A stretch of 64,000 nucleotides of DNA. Source: Marivirga salinae. Its GTDB lineage: Bacteria > Bacteroidota > Bacteroidia > Cytophagales > Cyclobacteriaceae. The DNA lies in the NCBI RefSeq assembly GCF_030503855.1, contig NZ_CP129971.1, positions 3,224,001-3,288,000 of the forward strand, given 5' to 3'. Position numbers and translations under genes: made by a program. A model generated the notes under the pieces. It searched no databases. It was not told the origin of the DNA and was given only the letters and a program-made list of their open reading frames with translations. Below are positions 43,809 through 51,814 of the stretch, one piece after another. How positions within the stretch are numbered: the stretch's first letter is position 1; each line of letters opens with the position of its first letter.

Positions 43809-44156
43809 ATGATAAATTATCAACTAAAAAAACTACGTATAGCAAAAAACCTAAGTCAAGAGCAATTAGCTGATGAATTAAATATTTCGCAATCTACTTA
43901 TTCAAGAATTGAAAATGGAAATCAAAATTGGGCGAAATACTTAAATGAAATATGTGATTTTTTTAATATCGAACCATCTATATTATTTGTTAAAGAATTA
44001 CCTTTAAATAATTCAAAAAAAATTCAAACAAATCGTGAAATTGACAACAGTAAAAATCAAATTGACGAAAAAGAAAAAATTATAAATATTTTGGAAAAAC
44101 AAGTTGAATTATTGGAAGAAAAAATTCAGATACATAAAATTCACAACGAAAACTAA
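43809..44156 (+). CDS. Xre-family transcriptional regulator with coiled-coil tail
   Basis: A 115-residue DNA-binding protein. The N-terminal helix-turn-helix is typical: LKKLRIAKNLSQEQLADELN, then ISQSTYSRIENGNQNW (residues about 7-42). A C-terminal coiled coil (about 78-112, NILEKQVELLEEKI) probably drives oligomerisation. It is divergent from the peptide operon with 180 bases between starts, so it likely controls that operon and itself. The ATG at 43809 is preferred over a TTG at 43779 that lies in the promoter candidate. Confidence 0.92.
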   Translation: MINYQLKKLRIAKNLSQEQLADELNISQSTYSRIENGNQNWAKYLNEICDFFNIEPSILFVKELPLNNSKKIQTNREIDNSKNQIDEKEKIINILEKQVELLEEKIQIHKIHNEN

Positions 44157-44802
44157 TGTAATATAAATCCTTAGATAGAGTCGGAAAATTTCAAATATCT
44201 GAAAAGCCGTAATCTCTAATTAAAATAATAATATTATTTTAATTGACTCTTCAGACAACCAAAAATATAAGCATCCTCTGATTAAACAATTTATTATCAT
44301 GGTAACTCATTCTTGTTTATCTCCTGTGTAAACCAGCATCAATGTCATAAAGAAAGTTGCAGTAAATATATAACAAGTTAGTTTCTTTAACATTCAGTCC
44401 TCTAGACAAATTCCTGACCTTAAATGATATAGCAAATGGAATAAATTTCAGTATAACGTAAACTGATAGCTAAGGTCTTAAGCTAGCCCTCTCCTTAATC
44501 CATGAGTGACGACAACAAGAAAAGGGTTGACGTTTGTGCCCAATAATCTGTAGAATAAATTTTTAAGCACTACAACGGAGTTTAAACAAATAAATACAGA
44601 ACCATTTCATCAATAAAAAAAGACTGCACATCAAAATAATCTTCAATAAGAACATAATCCTATGCTAGAGTTTGCTAAACTGAGCAAAGTTTAAAGGAGG
44701 TATAAAGATACAAATTTGTAGGGTCGATACTTTTCTATAAATTAGTGTGAGATCAGTATGTTTTCTTTTGAAAATACATTTTTTTTAATTTGATCTGATC
44801 AT
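44157..44802. other. Intergenic stretch, no gene recognised
   Basis: About 650 bases with stops in all frames. Base composition is mixed, less AT-rich in 44440-44540 (GCTAGCCCTCTCCTTAATCC). I could not match it to the IS remnant, a tRNA or a known RNA. It may be decayed mobile DNA, but that is a guess. Confidence 0.4.
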
Positions 44803-45240
44803 TAGCTTATGGTTAAAGAAGCTGTAAGCTACCAAACACGACAGAGCATTGTTAAATACAATATTTATGCTCCGGTGACGGTTGTGCCACAAGTCACAAA
44901 TGTCTTTAAACAGTTCGATAACCGTTTCAAGCAATAATCTCTTTTATAAGAGAAATTTATTCTACATGGTCAGCAATTTGATTTTCGTCTTCATTTTTTT
45001 TAGTGAAAAGGGAAATGCTCTGCCGGTAGAGTTTTAGGAATAGCTTTTTTCAATTGTAGGCTGCATCACATATATCTTTCAGAAATCCATATACATGCAT
45101 AGATGAATTATCACCCCAAGGTAGTTGTCGCAAACATTCTTGGATGAAAAGGTAAACCCCAAAAATTCTCTTTGGTGGTTGGTAAATAAGTGCATTTTAA
45201 GACCATATAACCATTGAGTGGAAGTCCACAGCACTTGCCA
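44803..45240 (-). pseudogene. IS982-type transposase remnant
   Basis: Two separated pieces of an IS982-family DDE transposase are readable on the minus strand. TQWLYGLKMHLFTNHQREF (about 45170-45225) matches the WFYGFKLH region of that family. LLETVIELFKDICDLWHNRH (44875-44934), followed by RSI and CLVAYSFF, matches its C-terminal E-x-x-x-D/HSRHRS region. Between them the frame is broken by stops and shifts, and the N-terminal third is absent. It is a dead, decayed copy. Terminal inverted repeats were not identified. Confidence 0.75.
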
Positions 45241-45253
45241 AATCATCGAACAA

Positions 45254-45454
45254 CTATACAATGGCAGATAAATATAGACCCGTATTGACAAATTGATATC
45301 CGAAAAAATCAACAATATCACCATCAAAAGCATTTTGTGTAGCTGTGTTGTAAAATACAGGGAAAATTGAAGACTTGATTACTATAGCATATACAGAATT
45401 AGCGCAATCGTACATGCACCATGCATTGATGGTTTTGGGTTGATTAATTTTCAA
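45254..45454 (-). pseudogene. N-terminal fragment of a UMF1-type MFS transporter
   Basis: Sixty-six codons begin PKTINAWCMYDCANSVYAIV after a TTG, matching the start of UMF1/BtlA-like MFS transporters (usual form NAWCMYDWANSVY). The next segment KSSIFPVFYNTATQ and FFGYQFVNTGLYL also fits. The frame then stops where the IS982 remnant begins, and no further part of the transporter is found downstream. Trp to Cys in the first helix motif and the missing ATG suggest decay. The truncation is most simply explained by insertion of the IS and later deletion. Confidence 0.78.
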
Positions 45455-45490
45455 CTTTGGGAAGTTTAATCAGTTAGAAAAATCACAAAA

Positions 45491-45525
45491 AAAAACCTCA
45501 CTTCAATTACTGAAATGAGGTTTTT
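45491..45525 (-). terminator. Terminator after the ExbB/ExbD operon
   Basis: Stem AAAAACCTCA with TGAGGTTTTT, 15-base loop that can pair further (TTCA/TGAA), then a T-run on the minus strand. Confidence 0.88.
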
Positions 45526-45541
45526 AATGAAATATATTATG

Positions 45542-46024
45542 TTACAATAAAGAATTTTCTTTATCGGTATTTACTAATTGTCTAGTGTTATACATCAACT
45601 TACGTGCATTAGCTTTTCTTAACTGCTGTTGAACATCAGAGATAATCCCCATCTTAGCTTCACTATCAACTTTCAAGGCAATTGTGATTTTATCTCTTTC
45701 TTGCTCAGACAACTTATCTTTTTCTTTTGCTACCCAAAGAAGAACATCTTTTGGCTCAATAAATACATCGTTAGCTTGAATTTTTGCTTCACCTCCAAAC
45801 TTTTCAGTTTGTTTTGGCTTACCGATGTATAGATACGTAACCAAAGATTTTCTTTCAATCTTTTTCATTTGTTCAGCTTTAGGTATCTTTTGTTCCACCT
45901 TAATTTCGGTTTCCCTCAATACTGTAGTCACCATGAAAAAGAACAGGAGCATAAAAATAATATCCGGAAGTGCTGAGGTAGGTATTTCCTGACTTGCACT
46001 GGTTTTCTTTTTAAACTTTGACAT
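45542..46024 (-). CDS. ExbD/TolR family biopolymer transport protein (second copy)
   Basis: A 160-residue inner-membrane protein with one helix after a short basic start. IPTSALPDIIFMLLFFFMVTTV (about 17-38) carries the conserved membrane Asp (in LPDIIF) that couples proton flow to TonB- or Tol-like work. The rest is a periplasmic domain (VAKEKDKLSEQERDKITIALK). It is the last of four genes: ExbB, a small membrane protein and two ExbD copies. Two different ExbD proteins in one operon suggest a heteromeric stator. Confidence 0.93.
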   Translation of the reverse strand: MSKFKKKTSASQEIPTSALPDIIFMLLFFFMVTTVLRETEIKVEQKIPKAEQMKKIERKSLVTYLYIGKPKQTEKFGGEAKIQANDVFIEPKDVLLWVAKEKDKLSEQERDKITIALKVDSEAKMGIISDVQQQLRKANARKLMYNTRQLVNTDKENSLL

Positions 46025-46027
46025 ATC

Positions 46028-46594
46028 TTAATTACCTCCTATATTTGTTGGTTCTGCAATAGAAATAGCCATTGGAATATCTCCTTTACCTTTATCATAA
46101 ATAGCTCTTTCCTTAGGGTTACTAGTATTCAATGCCCTAAATTCGTCAACAGGAATTCCTGCTCTATCCGCATAGATTTGATAGTAAGCACCTTGTAATT
46201 GATCCAATACATTAATATATATCTCATAACTTGTTCCTCTATCAGTTTTAAAGGAAACAATTGCATCTTGTGGGCTTTCTGCCAATTCAGGATTATTACC
46301 AGGATTGAGAACATGTTCAATTAACATATCTTTAATCTTAGTATAATCATCCATTCTTTCACCTTCAACCAATAACCTATCCGCTGAATTAATAGCTACT
46401 TTAAAAAGATTTCTCTCTTTAATTTTGAGATCGATTTCTTCAGCGTCATCTTTTTCGGGTGGTAAGGTTAAAGATAATCCTTTATCAGATGCAATGGTAG
46501 TAGTTACAAGAAAGAATATTAACAATAAGAATGCGATATCGGCCATAGAGCCTGCATTTACTTCTGTTGCTGATCTTCCTTTATTTCTAGCCAT
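46028..46594 (-). CDS. ExbD/TolR family biopolymer transport protein (first copy)
   Basis: A 188-residue ExbD protein. VNAGSMADIAFLLLIFFLVT (about 12-31) is the helix with its conserved Asp in MADIAF. The periplasmic part is longer than in its neighbour and includes GTSYEIYINVLDQLQGAYYQ. Start ATG 46594 overlaps the previous stop by one base (TAATG). It differs markedly in the periplasmic domain from the copy at 45542, so the two likely do not substitute for each other. Confidence 0.93.
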   Translation of the reverse strand: MARNKGRSATEVNAGSMADIAFLLLIFFLVTTTIASDKGLSLTLPPEKDDAEEIDLKIKERNLFKVAINSADRLLVEGERMDDYTKIKDMLIEHVLNPGNNPELAESPQDAIVSFKTDRGTSYEIYINVLDQLQGAYYQIYADRAGIPVDEFRALNTSNPKERAIYDKGKGDIPMAISIAEPTNIGGN

Positions 46595-46917
46595 TATTTT
46601 ATGATTTTATTTATTTCAGAATAAATAATTGACACTACTGCAATTCCCATCAATAAATAGGTGGTTATTAAAAACCCCCCAATAACTTTTGATGATGTAT
46701 TAGTAACATCAAACTGAATATACTTAGCAGTTACTTCATCACCTGAGATACCCCAACTGATTAAATAAACTACACCGATTACAACAATGCCCAAAGCAGA
46801 TTTCAAAAGACTCTTTGGGTTGCCTAGCGCATTAATAAGTGGTAAAACAATTGCTCCTAAAGCAGCAATGATTACCAACAAATATGAGCCATATAACATT
46901 ATATCTACAATTTCCAT
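46594..46917 (-). CDS. Small membrane protein between ExbB and ExbD
   Basis: A 107-residue protein with three membrane helices (about 8-28, 38-57, 83-103: YGSYLLVIIAALGAIVLPLI, LGIVVIGVVYLISWG, FLITTYLLMGIAVVSIIYS). I recognise no domain, but its fixed place between exbB and exbD in Bacteroidota suggests an extra subunit of the complex. It is coupled to the first exbD gene by TAATG. Confidence 0.82.
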   Translation of the reverse strand: MEIVDIMLYGSYLLVIIAALGAIVLPLINALGNPKSLLKSALGIVVIGVVYLISWGISGDEVTAKYIQFDVTNTSSKVIGGFLITTYLLMGIAVVSIIYSEINKIIK

Positions 46918-46942
46918 TTAGTTAAACTTTAAAGGGTTAAAC

Positions 46943-47794
46943 TTACTTAGTAAGATTATGCTTCACTAAAATATCAACTAATGAGATAGATGCGTCTTCC
47001 ATTTGGTTTACTAAAGAATCAATTTTAGAAACGCAATAGTTGTAAAATAATTGTAAAATAATTGCAACAATTAAACCTGCTACAGTAGTTAACAATGCTT
47101 GCTTAATACCACCTGCTACCAATGAAGGCGAAATATCACCCGCAGCTTCAATTGAATCAAATGCATTAATCATACCAATTACAGTACCCATGAAACCTAA
47201 CATTGGAGCTAGAGAAATGAATAATGAAATCCACACTAAACCTCTTTCTAAACGTCCCATTTCAACAGAACCGTATGAAACTACTGATTTCTCAACCATT
47301 TCAACACCCTCTGACATTCTCATTAAACCTTGGGTAAAAATTGAAGCTACTGGCCCTCTAGTGCTTTTAGATACTTCTTTTGCAGCTTCTACACCACCTT
47401 GACTTAAAGCATCTTCTACATTAGCCAATAATTTGTTAGTATTTGTAGTTGCTAAGTTTAAAGTAATGATTCTCTCAATAGAAATAGCTAATCCTAAGAT
47501 CAAACATATTAATACTACTGACATAAATCCCCATCCACCTTCAATGAACTTCTCTTTAATTACTTGGTGAAAGCCTTGCTCTTCTACAACTTCCTCCTCT
47601 TCAACCACTGTAGTAGCAGTAGTATCAACTTCCTCAACAGCTGCAGTATCTGTGACCTCCGCAGAGTCACTTTCCATTGCAGTTGTATCATTTTCCATTT
47701 CAGAGGTAGCTTCCTCATCCTGAGCAATCGCATTGCCATTGAAACCGAATATTAAAGCTCCGGTCATCATCATTAAAACAAATAGCTTTTTCAT
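46943..47794 (-). CDS. exbB: MotA/TolQ/ExbB proton channel family protein
   Basis: A 283-residue ExbB-like protein. It begins with a signal-peptide-like helix (1-24) and an acidic Thr/Glu/Asp-rich segment (about 25-72, TDTAAVEEVDTTATTVVEEE), both typical of Bacteroidota ExbB. The core has three helices: MSVVLICLILGLAISIERII, LVWISLFISLAPMLGFMGTV and AGGIKQALLTTVAGLIVAII, with the conserved GTVIGMI and LLTTVAGL motifs. It forms the pentameric channel that powers TonB or related machines together with the ExbD proteins downstream. Confidence 0.94.
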   Translation of the reverse strand: MKKLFVLMMMTGALIFGFNGNAIAQDEEATSEMENDTTAMESDSAEVTDTAAVEEVDTTATTVVEEEEVVEEQGFHQVIKEKFIEGGWGFMSVVLICLILGLAISIERIITLNLATTNTNKLLANVEDALSQGGVEAAKEVSKSTRGPVASIFTQGLMRMSEGVEMVEKSVVSYGSVEMGRLERGLVWISLFISLAPMLGFMGTVIGMINAFDSIEAAGDISPSLVAGGIKQALLTTVAGLIVAIILQLFYNYCVSKIDSLVNQMEDASISLVDILVKHNLTK

Positions 47795-47968
47795 AGTTAA
47801 GTTGTTTGTAATTTTCCTTTTTAGTTATTGTATGTTAGTTAATTTAAAACTAAGTCCAATTTTACACAAATATCCACAAACAGAAAATTTTTTTAGCATT
47901 TCTTTATGCCTATTTCTAATTATTTTATTCTTTAAATTAAAAATAAGCCTAAATAATTGAGCAAAATG

Positions 47969-48055
47969 CGGAGAAGGAGGGATTCGAACCCTCGGTACCC
48001 GCGAAGGTACACTCGCTTTCCAAGCGAGCCCGATCGGCCACTCTGGCACCTCTCC
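47969..48055 (-). tRNA. tRNA-Ser(GGA)
   Basis: An 87-base class II tRNA. The acceptor stem GGAGAGG pairs with CTTCTCC (one G-U), discriminator G, and no encoded CCA. The anticodon arm CGCTTGGAAAGCG holds anticodon GGA. A long variable arm (GTACCTTCGCGGGTAC) and the T arm GAGGGTTCGAATCCCTC are clear. It reads Ser UCC/UCU codons. It stands alone. Confidence 0.96.
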
Positions 48056-48246
48056 TTTTGTCTGTAAATATTCATTTATCGATTGAACTCTTTTCAAACG
48101 TGCACAAATAAATTAATAATTTATTCTTCATGCAAGCTCATTTTGCCAAATGGTTAATATTAATAAAATATTAATACGCAAATGAGTTGCAAATAGAATG
48201 ATAGTAGTTTAATATTATATTATTCCATGTAAGTGCAAATATTTCA

Positions 48247-49317
48247 TTATTCCATTTCTCCACGAAGTGGCTTTATTAAATAACTTTGCTGCATTTCTTC
48301 AGAGTGAGCATGACTCAAAACATACATCATTTTTGTAATGGCCGCTTCAGTTGTTATATCACTACCGCTTATTACACCAATGGATTGCAAGTCTTTACTG
48401 GTTTGATACCGACCTTGAATTACCTTCCCTCCCATGCATTGAGAAACATTCAATATTAAGATCCCTTTTTCAATAGCTTTATGCAAAGCATCTATAAACC
48501 ATTTTTCTGTTGGTGCATTTCCTGAACCGTAAGTTTCAATTACCAATCCTCGTAATCCTTTTATAGATAAAATCCCTTCTACAAAGGCTTTAGAAATACC
48601 TGGAAATACTTTCAGAATGGCCACTTCTTGTTGGATATTCTTCCTTACTTTTAGTTCAGTTTCTGCTTGAAATGCTCTTAATGCTGAGAAATTATATTCT
48701 ATTATAACTCCTGCTTCGGCCAAAACAGGATAGTTTTCACTTTGAAAAGCATCGAATTGAACACTTTCCACTTTTTTAGCTCTATTTGCCCTTAATAATA
48801 AATTATCAAAATAAATACAAACCTCTGAAACAATGGGTCTGTGGTTTAATTTCTGACTGGCAATTTCAATGGCAGTTATCAAATTTTCACGTGCATCTGA
48901 GCGAGCAGCACCAATTGGTAATTGCGCTCCAGTAAAAATCACTGGCTTATTGAGTCCCTCTAACATGAAGCTAATAGCAGATGCTGTATAAGCCATAGTA
49001 TCCGTTCCATGAATTACAATGAAACCATCATATTCATCGTAATGGTCTTCCACCAAACCTGCAATATCATCCCAATGCTTTGGATTTACATTGGATGAGT
49101 CTATCAATTTATTAAAGGAAGCAACGGTTATTTTTAAATTGAAATTTCTTAAGGAAGGAACCTCGTCTAATATATTCTGAAAATCAAACGGAACCAACGC
49201 TTGCTCTTCATTATAGACCATCCCTAAAGTTCCACCAGTATAAATAATCATCACCGCACTTTCTGGTGCTTTGGGTGTGGCGGTTTCTATATGAATTAAT
49301 TCGTATGGCTTTTTCAT
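48247..49317 (-). CDS. ansA: Type I L-asparaginase
   Basis: A 356-residue cytosolic asparaginase. The first catalytic threonine lies in IYTGGTLGM (Thr27) and the second in VIHGTDTMAYTASAISFML (part shown). GAQLPIGAARSDARENL and VIETYGSGNAP fit AnsA. There is no signal peptide, so the low-affinity cytoplasmic type is more likely than the periplasmic type II. Its start abuts the TatD stop directly (TGAATG). Last gene of the five-gene operon from 53039. It converts asparagine to aspartate and ammonia. Confidence 0.95.
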   Translation of the reverse strand: MKKPYELIHIETATPKAPESAVMIIYTGGTLGMVYNEEQALVPFDFQNILDEVPSLRNFNLKITVASFNKLIDSSNVNPKHWDDIAGLVEDHYDEYDGFIVIHGTDTMAYTASAISFMLEGLNKPVIFTGAQLPIGAARSDARENLITAIEIASQKLNHRPIVSEVCIYFDNLLLRANRAKKVESVQFDAFQSENYPVLAEAGVIIEYNFSALRAFQAETELKVRKNIQQEVAILKVFPGISKAFVEGILSIKGLRGLVIETYGSGNAPTEKWFIDALHKAIEKGILILNVSQCMGGKVIQGRYQTSKDLQSIGVISGSDITTEAAITKMMYVLSHAHSEEMQQSYLIKPLRGEME

Positions 49318-50073
49318 TCAGGCAAATAAAGCTTTAGCATTAGTTGAAGTAATACTTATGAGTTCTTCTTTAGGCATTTGCTTTAAATCAGCAATTTTTT
49401 GAGCTATCAATTCCAGATAAGCTGGTTCATTTCTTTTACCTCTTTTTGGAGTTGGTGCTAAATAAGGGGCATCTGTCTCTAATACCATTCTATTAATATC
49501 AATATCAGAAATATGTTCTGCCAAACCTCCATTTTTAAAGGTGACCACTCCACCTATCCCAAGGTAAAATCCGAGGTCGATAACTTTTTGTGCATCTTCT
49601 GCATTCCCTGTAAAACAATGGAAAACTCCTTTTAAGTTATCATCCTTCAATTCTTTCACGATTTCATACGTTTCTTGGAATGAATCTCTACAATGTAAAA
49701 TAATGGGGATTTGATGCTTTTTAGCTAATTCTATCTGAATTCTTAAAGCTTCTTTCTGTTCTTTCATCAGACTTTTATCCCAATAGAAATCAAGCCCTAT
49801 CTCTCCAACTGCCACAAATTTCCTTTTATTCAGCCAATCTTCGACTTCATATAATTGCTTTTCGAAATGTTTTTCTACCGAGCAAGGATGGATTCCCATT
49901 GTGGCTATGGTGTTTGAAAATTTATCCTCCACTTCCATCATTGGTTCAATAGATTCATGATCAATATTGGGCATATAGAATTTTTCAACTCCAGCTTTTG
50001 CTGCCCTGTCCATCATTTCTGCTCTGTCCTCATCAAATTTCTCCGCATATAAATGCGCATGTGTTTCTATCAT
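49318..50073 (-). CDS. tatD: TatD family metal-dependent hydrolase (DNase)
   Basis: A 251-residue TIM-barrel hydrolase. Metal ligands are visible: ETHAHLY (His5, His7), GEIGLDFYWD (Glu), PIILHCRDS (His), KGVFHCFTG (His) and LETDAPYLAP (Asp). TatD enzymes have 3'-5' exonuclease activity and roles in DNA repair and quality control. It overlaps the glycosyltransferase stop by four bases (ATGA). No oddities. Confidence 0.95.
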   Translation of the reverse strand: MIETHAHLYAEKFDEDRAEMMDRAAKAGVEKFYMPNIDHESIEPMMEVEDKFSNTIATMGIHPCSVEKHFEKQLYEVEDWLNKRKFVAVGEIGLDFYWDKSLMKEQKEALRIQIELAKKHQIPIILHCRDSFQETYEIVKELKDDNLKGVFHCFTGNAEDAQKVIDLGFYLGIGGVVTFKNGGLAEHISDIDINRMVLETDAPYLAPTPKRGKRNEPAYLELIAQKIADLKQMPKEELISITSTNAKALFA

Positions 50074-51179
50074 CCTTTAGCGAATTTTCTTCCTTTCCAT
50101 TTAACGGGCAAAGGTAATAGATAAAAGAAAAGAAGTGCAACAGAAATGAACCCACTGTAGAATTCGAATATAAAAAGATTACCAAGCGGCACATATTGAT
50201 TGAGTCTTTCTAAAATTTTGTTGATAAATAAACTTTGCAAAGTGATTTTTAAACCAAATAAAGGAATTGCTACAAATGGGTTGACAAAAATCATCGCAAG
50301 CATTGCTGGATAATATAAAGCCTGAAATACCAAAAGTGCTACCATGAAAGGAGGCAATTTTAAGGCTCCACTCATCCATCGTTTGCGTTGATTCATCAGG
50401 TTCCAAAAGCCTTTGATAGCAAAAGTACGTACTAAGCTTTCCTCATTTGCGAGTTGTTGATATCTATACCCCTTTTTTGCTACAGCTTTAAATAAAGCGA
50501 AATCTTCTGTAACTGAAAAAGGAATGTTTTTATATCCTCCTACTTTAGTATAAGCTTCTTTGCTCACCATCATATTATTACCAACTGCTGTGACAGGGAT
50601 TTTCCAACCACTAACAATCTTAACCATGCCTAAAGCTAAACTCCAGTCAATCATTTGCATACTGGATAAAAAATCCTTGGCTTTAATAATCGTAAAGCCA
50701 CTTTGAATACCAGAACCTTCTTTCCAACAAGCTAATTGTTTCATGAGCCAACTGGGTGGAACTTCCACATCCGCATCGGTTATCATCAAGAATTCACCTT
50801 TAGCTTTTTCAGCCAATTGTTCCAAAACATTTGCTTTGGCATCCAAATGTTCAACTTTTTCCTTTATAGGCACATAGAAGAAATTATTGGTCTCTTTATC
50901 CCACGCTTGCATGATTTTAGTGCTTCCGTCAGTAGAGTCATCATCTCCCATTAACACTTCGTATTTATCTTTGGGATAATCAAGTTTTTCGAGCGAGTTT
51001 AAGGCATAATTTACCGTGTGTACTTCATCACGGACAGCCATCAAAATGGAAATAAAAGGCAATTCACCTTCAAAAGGTTTGGGGTTCTCAGCTTTTGGTT
51101 TCCAGGCCATCCATAAAATTAAGTCCACTAAGATTACAACAATTATAATCATCAATAGGCCTAAAAATAGATAGGTCAT
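50070..51179 (-). CDS. Membrane glycosyltransferase family 2
   Basis: A 369-residue GT2 enzyme with an N-terminal membrane helix (1-25), a GT-A catalytic domain, and three C-terminal helices. Motifs: LMGDDDSTDGST, the metal-binding TDADVE, and the processive-type QRKRW in LMNQRKRWMSGALKLP. It probably builds or elongates a surface polysaccharide or glycolipid from a nucleotide sugar. The next gene up is a polysaccharide deacetylase with a four-base overlap, so the two may act on one glycan. Confidence 0.92.
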   Translation of the reverse strand: MTYLFLGLLMIIIVVILVDLILWMAWKPKAENPKPFEGELPFISILMAVRDEVHTVNYALNSLEKLDYPKDKYEVLMGDDDSTDGSTKIMQAWDKETNNFFYVPIKEKVEHLDAKANVLEQLAEKAKGEFLMITDADVEVPPSWLMKQLACWKEGSGIQSGFTIIKAKDFLSSMQMIDWSLALGMVKIVSGWKIPVTAVGNNMMVSKEAYTKVGGYKNIPFSVTEDFALFKAVAKKGYRYQQLANEESLVRTFAIKGFWNLMNQRKRWMSGALKLPPFMVALLVFQALYYPAMLAMIFVNPFVAIPLFGLKITLQSLFINKILERLNQYVPLGNLFIFEFYSGFISVALLFFYLLPLPVKWKGRKFAKG

Positions 51180-51814
51180 AGTTTTTTAAATTTGTATCCA
51201 ATATCGTAAAAATGTTTGAGATACAAAGGTAGGAATTGCATTATTTTCTCTTTTGCTTTTAAATTATCATGAAAAACTATAATACTTCCATGCTCTGAAT
51301 TCTCTATACTTTTTTGAAGTATTCTATCAGATGAAATTGATATATTATAGTCTTTCGAAAGTACATCCCACATAATGAGATCATAATCTGCTTTCTTAAG
51401 CTTTCGAGCTAAATTTAAGTTAAACTGTCCATAAGGGAATCTAAAAAGCTTTTTATCCTGGATAACATGTTTTTCAATTTCCTGCTGGCAGAAGTTAACA
51501 TTCTTCAAATATTCATCATCATTGGTTTTCCAAGCTTTTAAATGATTAAAAGTGTGATTACCAACTGAATGACCATTTTCTAAAATTGATTTAAAGATTT
51601 CAGGGTACTTTTTTATATTATCACCTACGCAAAAAAACGTAGCCTTAGCATTAAAATCATTTAGAATGCTTAATATTTCATGGGTTAATTCTGGGATTGG
51701 ACCATCATCAAATGTTGGATAGATAATTTTTTCATTACTATCTACCTTCCATTGAAAGGAAGGAAATATTCTTTGAATGATTTTGGGGGTTTTATAGAAT
51801 GCCCAATCAGACAT
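51176..51814 (-). CDS. Polysaccharide deacetylase (NodB domain)
   Basis: A 212-residue CE4 deacetylase. Motif 1 is PTFDDGPIPE (Asp36, Asp37), motif 2 VGNHTFNHLKAW with two His, motif 3 FRFPYGQFN, motif 4 YDLIMWDVLSKDY, and motif 5 IIVFHDN. All five NodB motifs are present, so it should be active on N-acetylated sugars. No signal peptide or membrane anchor is visible, so it may act on a cytoplasmic or lipid-linked intermediate. Overlaps the neighbouring genes by eight and four bases. Confidence 0.92.
   Translation of the reverse strand: MSDWAFYKTPKIIQRIFPSFQWKVDSNEKIIYPTFDDGPIPELTHEILSILNDFNAKATFFCVGDNIKKYPEIFKSILENGHSVGNHTFNHLKAWKTNDDEYLKNVNFCQQEIEKHVIQDKKLFRFPYGQFNLNLARKLKKADYDLIMWDVLSKDYNISISSDRILQKSIENSEHGSIIVFHDNLKAKEKIMQFLPLYLKHFYDIGYKFKKL

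Noticed and set aside
44157..44802. Possible extra genes or RNA in the gap beside the Xre gene
   Set aside because: All frames are broken, no tRNA or RNA fold is evident, and the relation to the IS remnant could not be shown.
47825..48097. A 90-codon minus-strand frame with GEVPEWPIGLAWKASVPSR
   Set aside because: It is a translation of the tRNA-Ser gene and its flanks, a well-known false gene; the tRNA explains the conservation.
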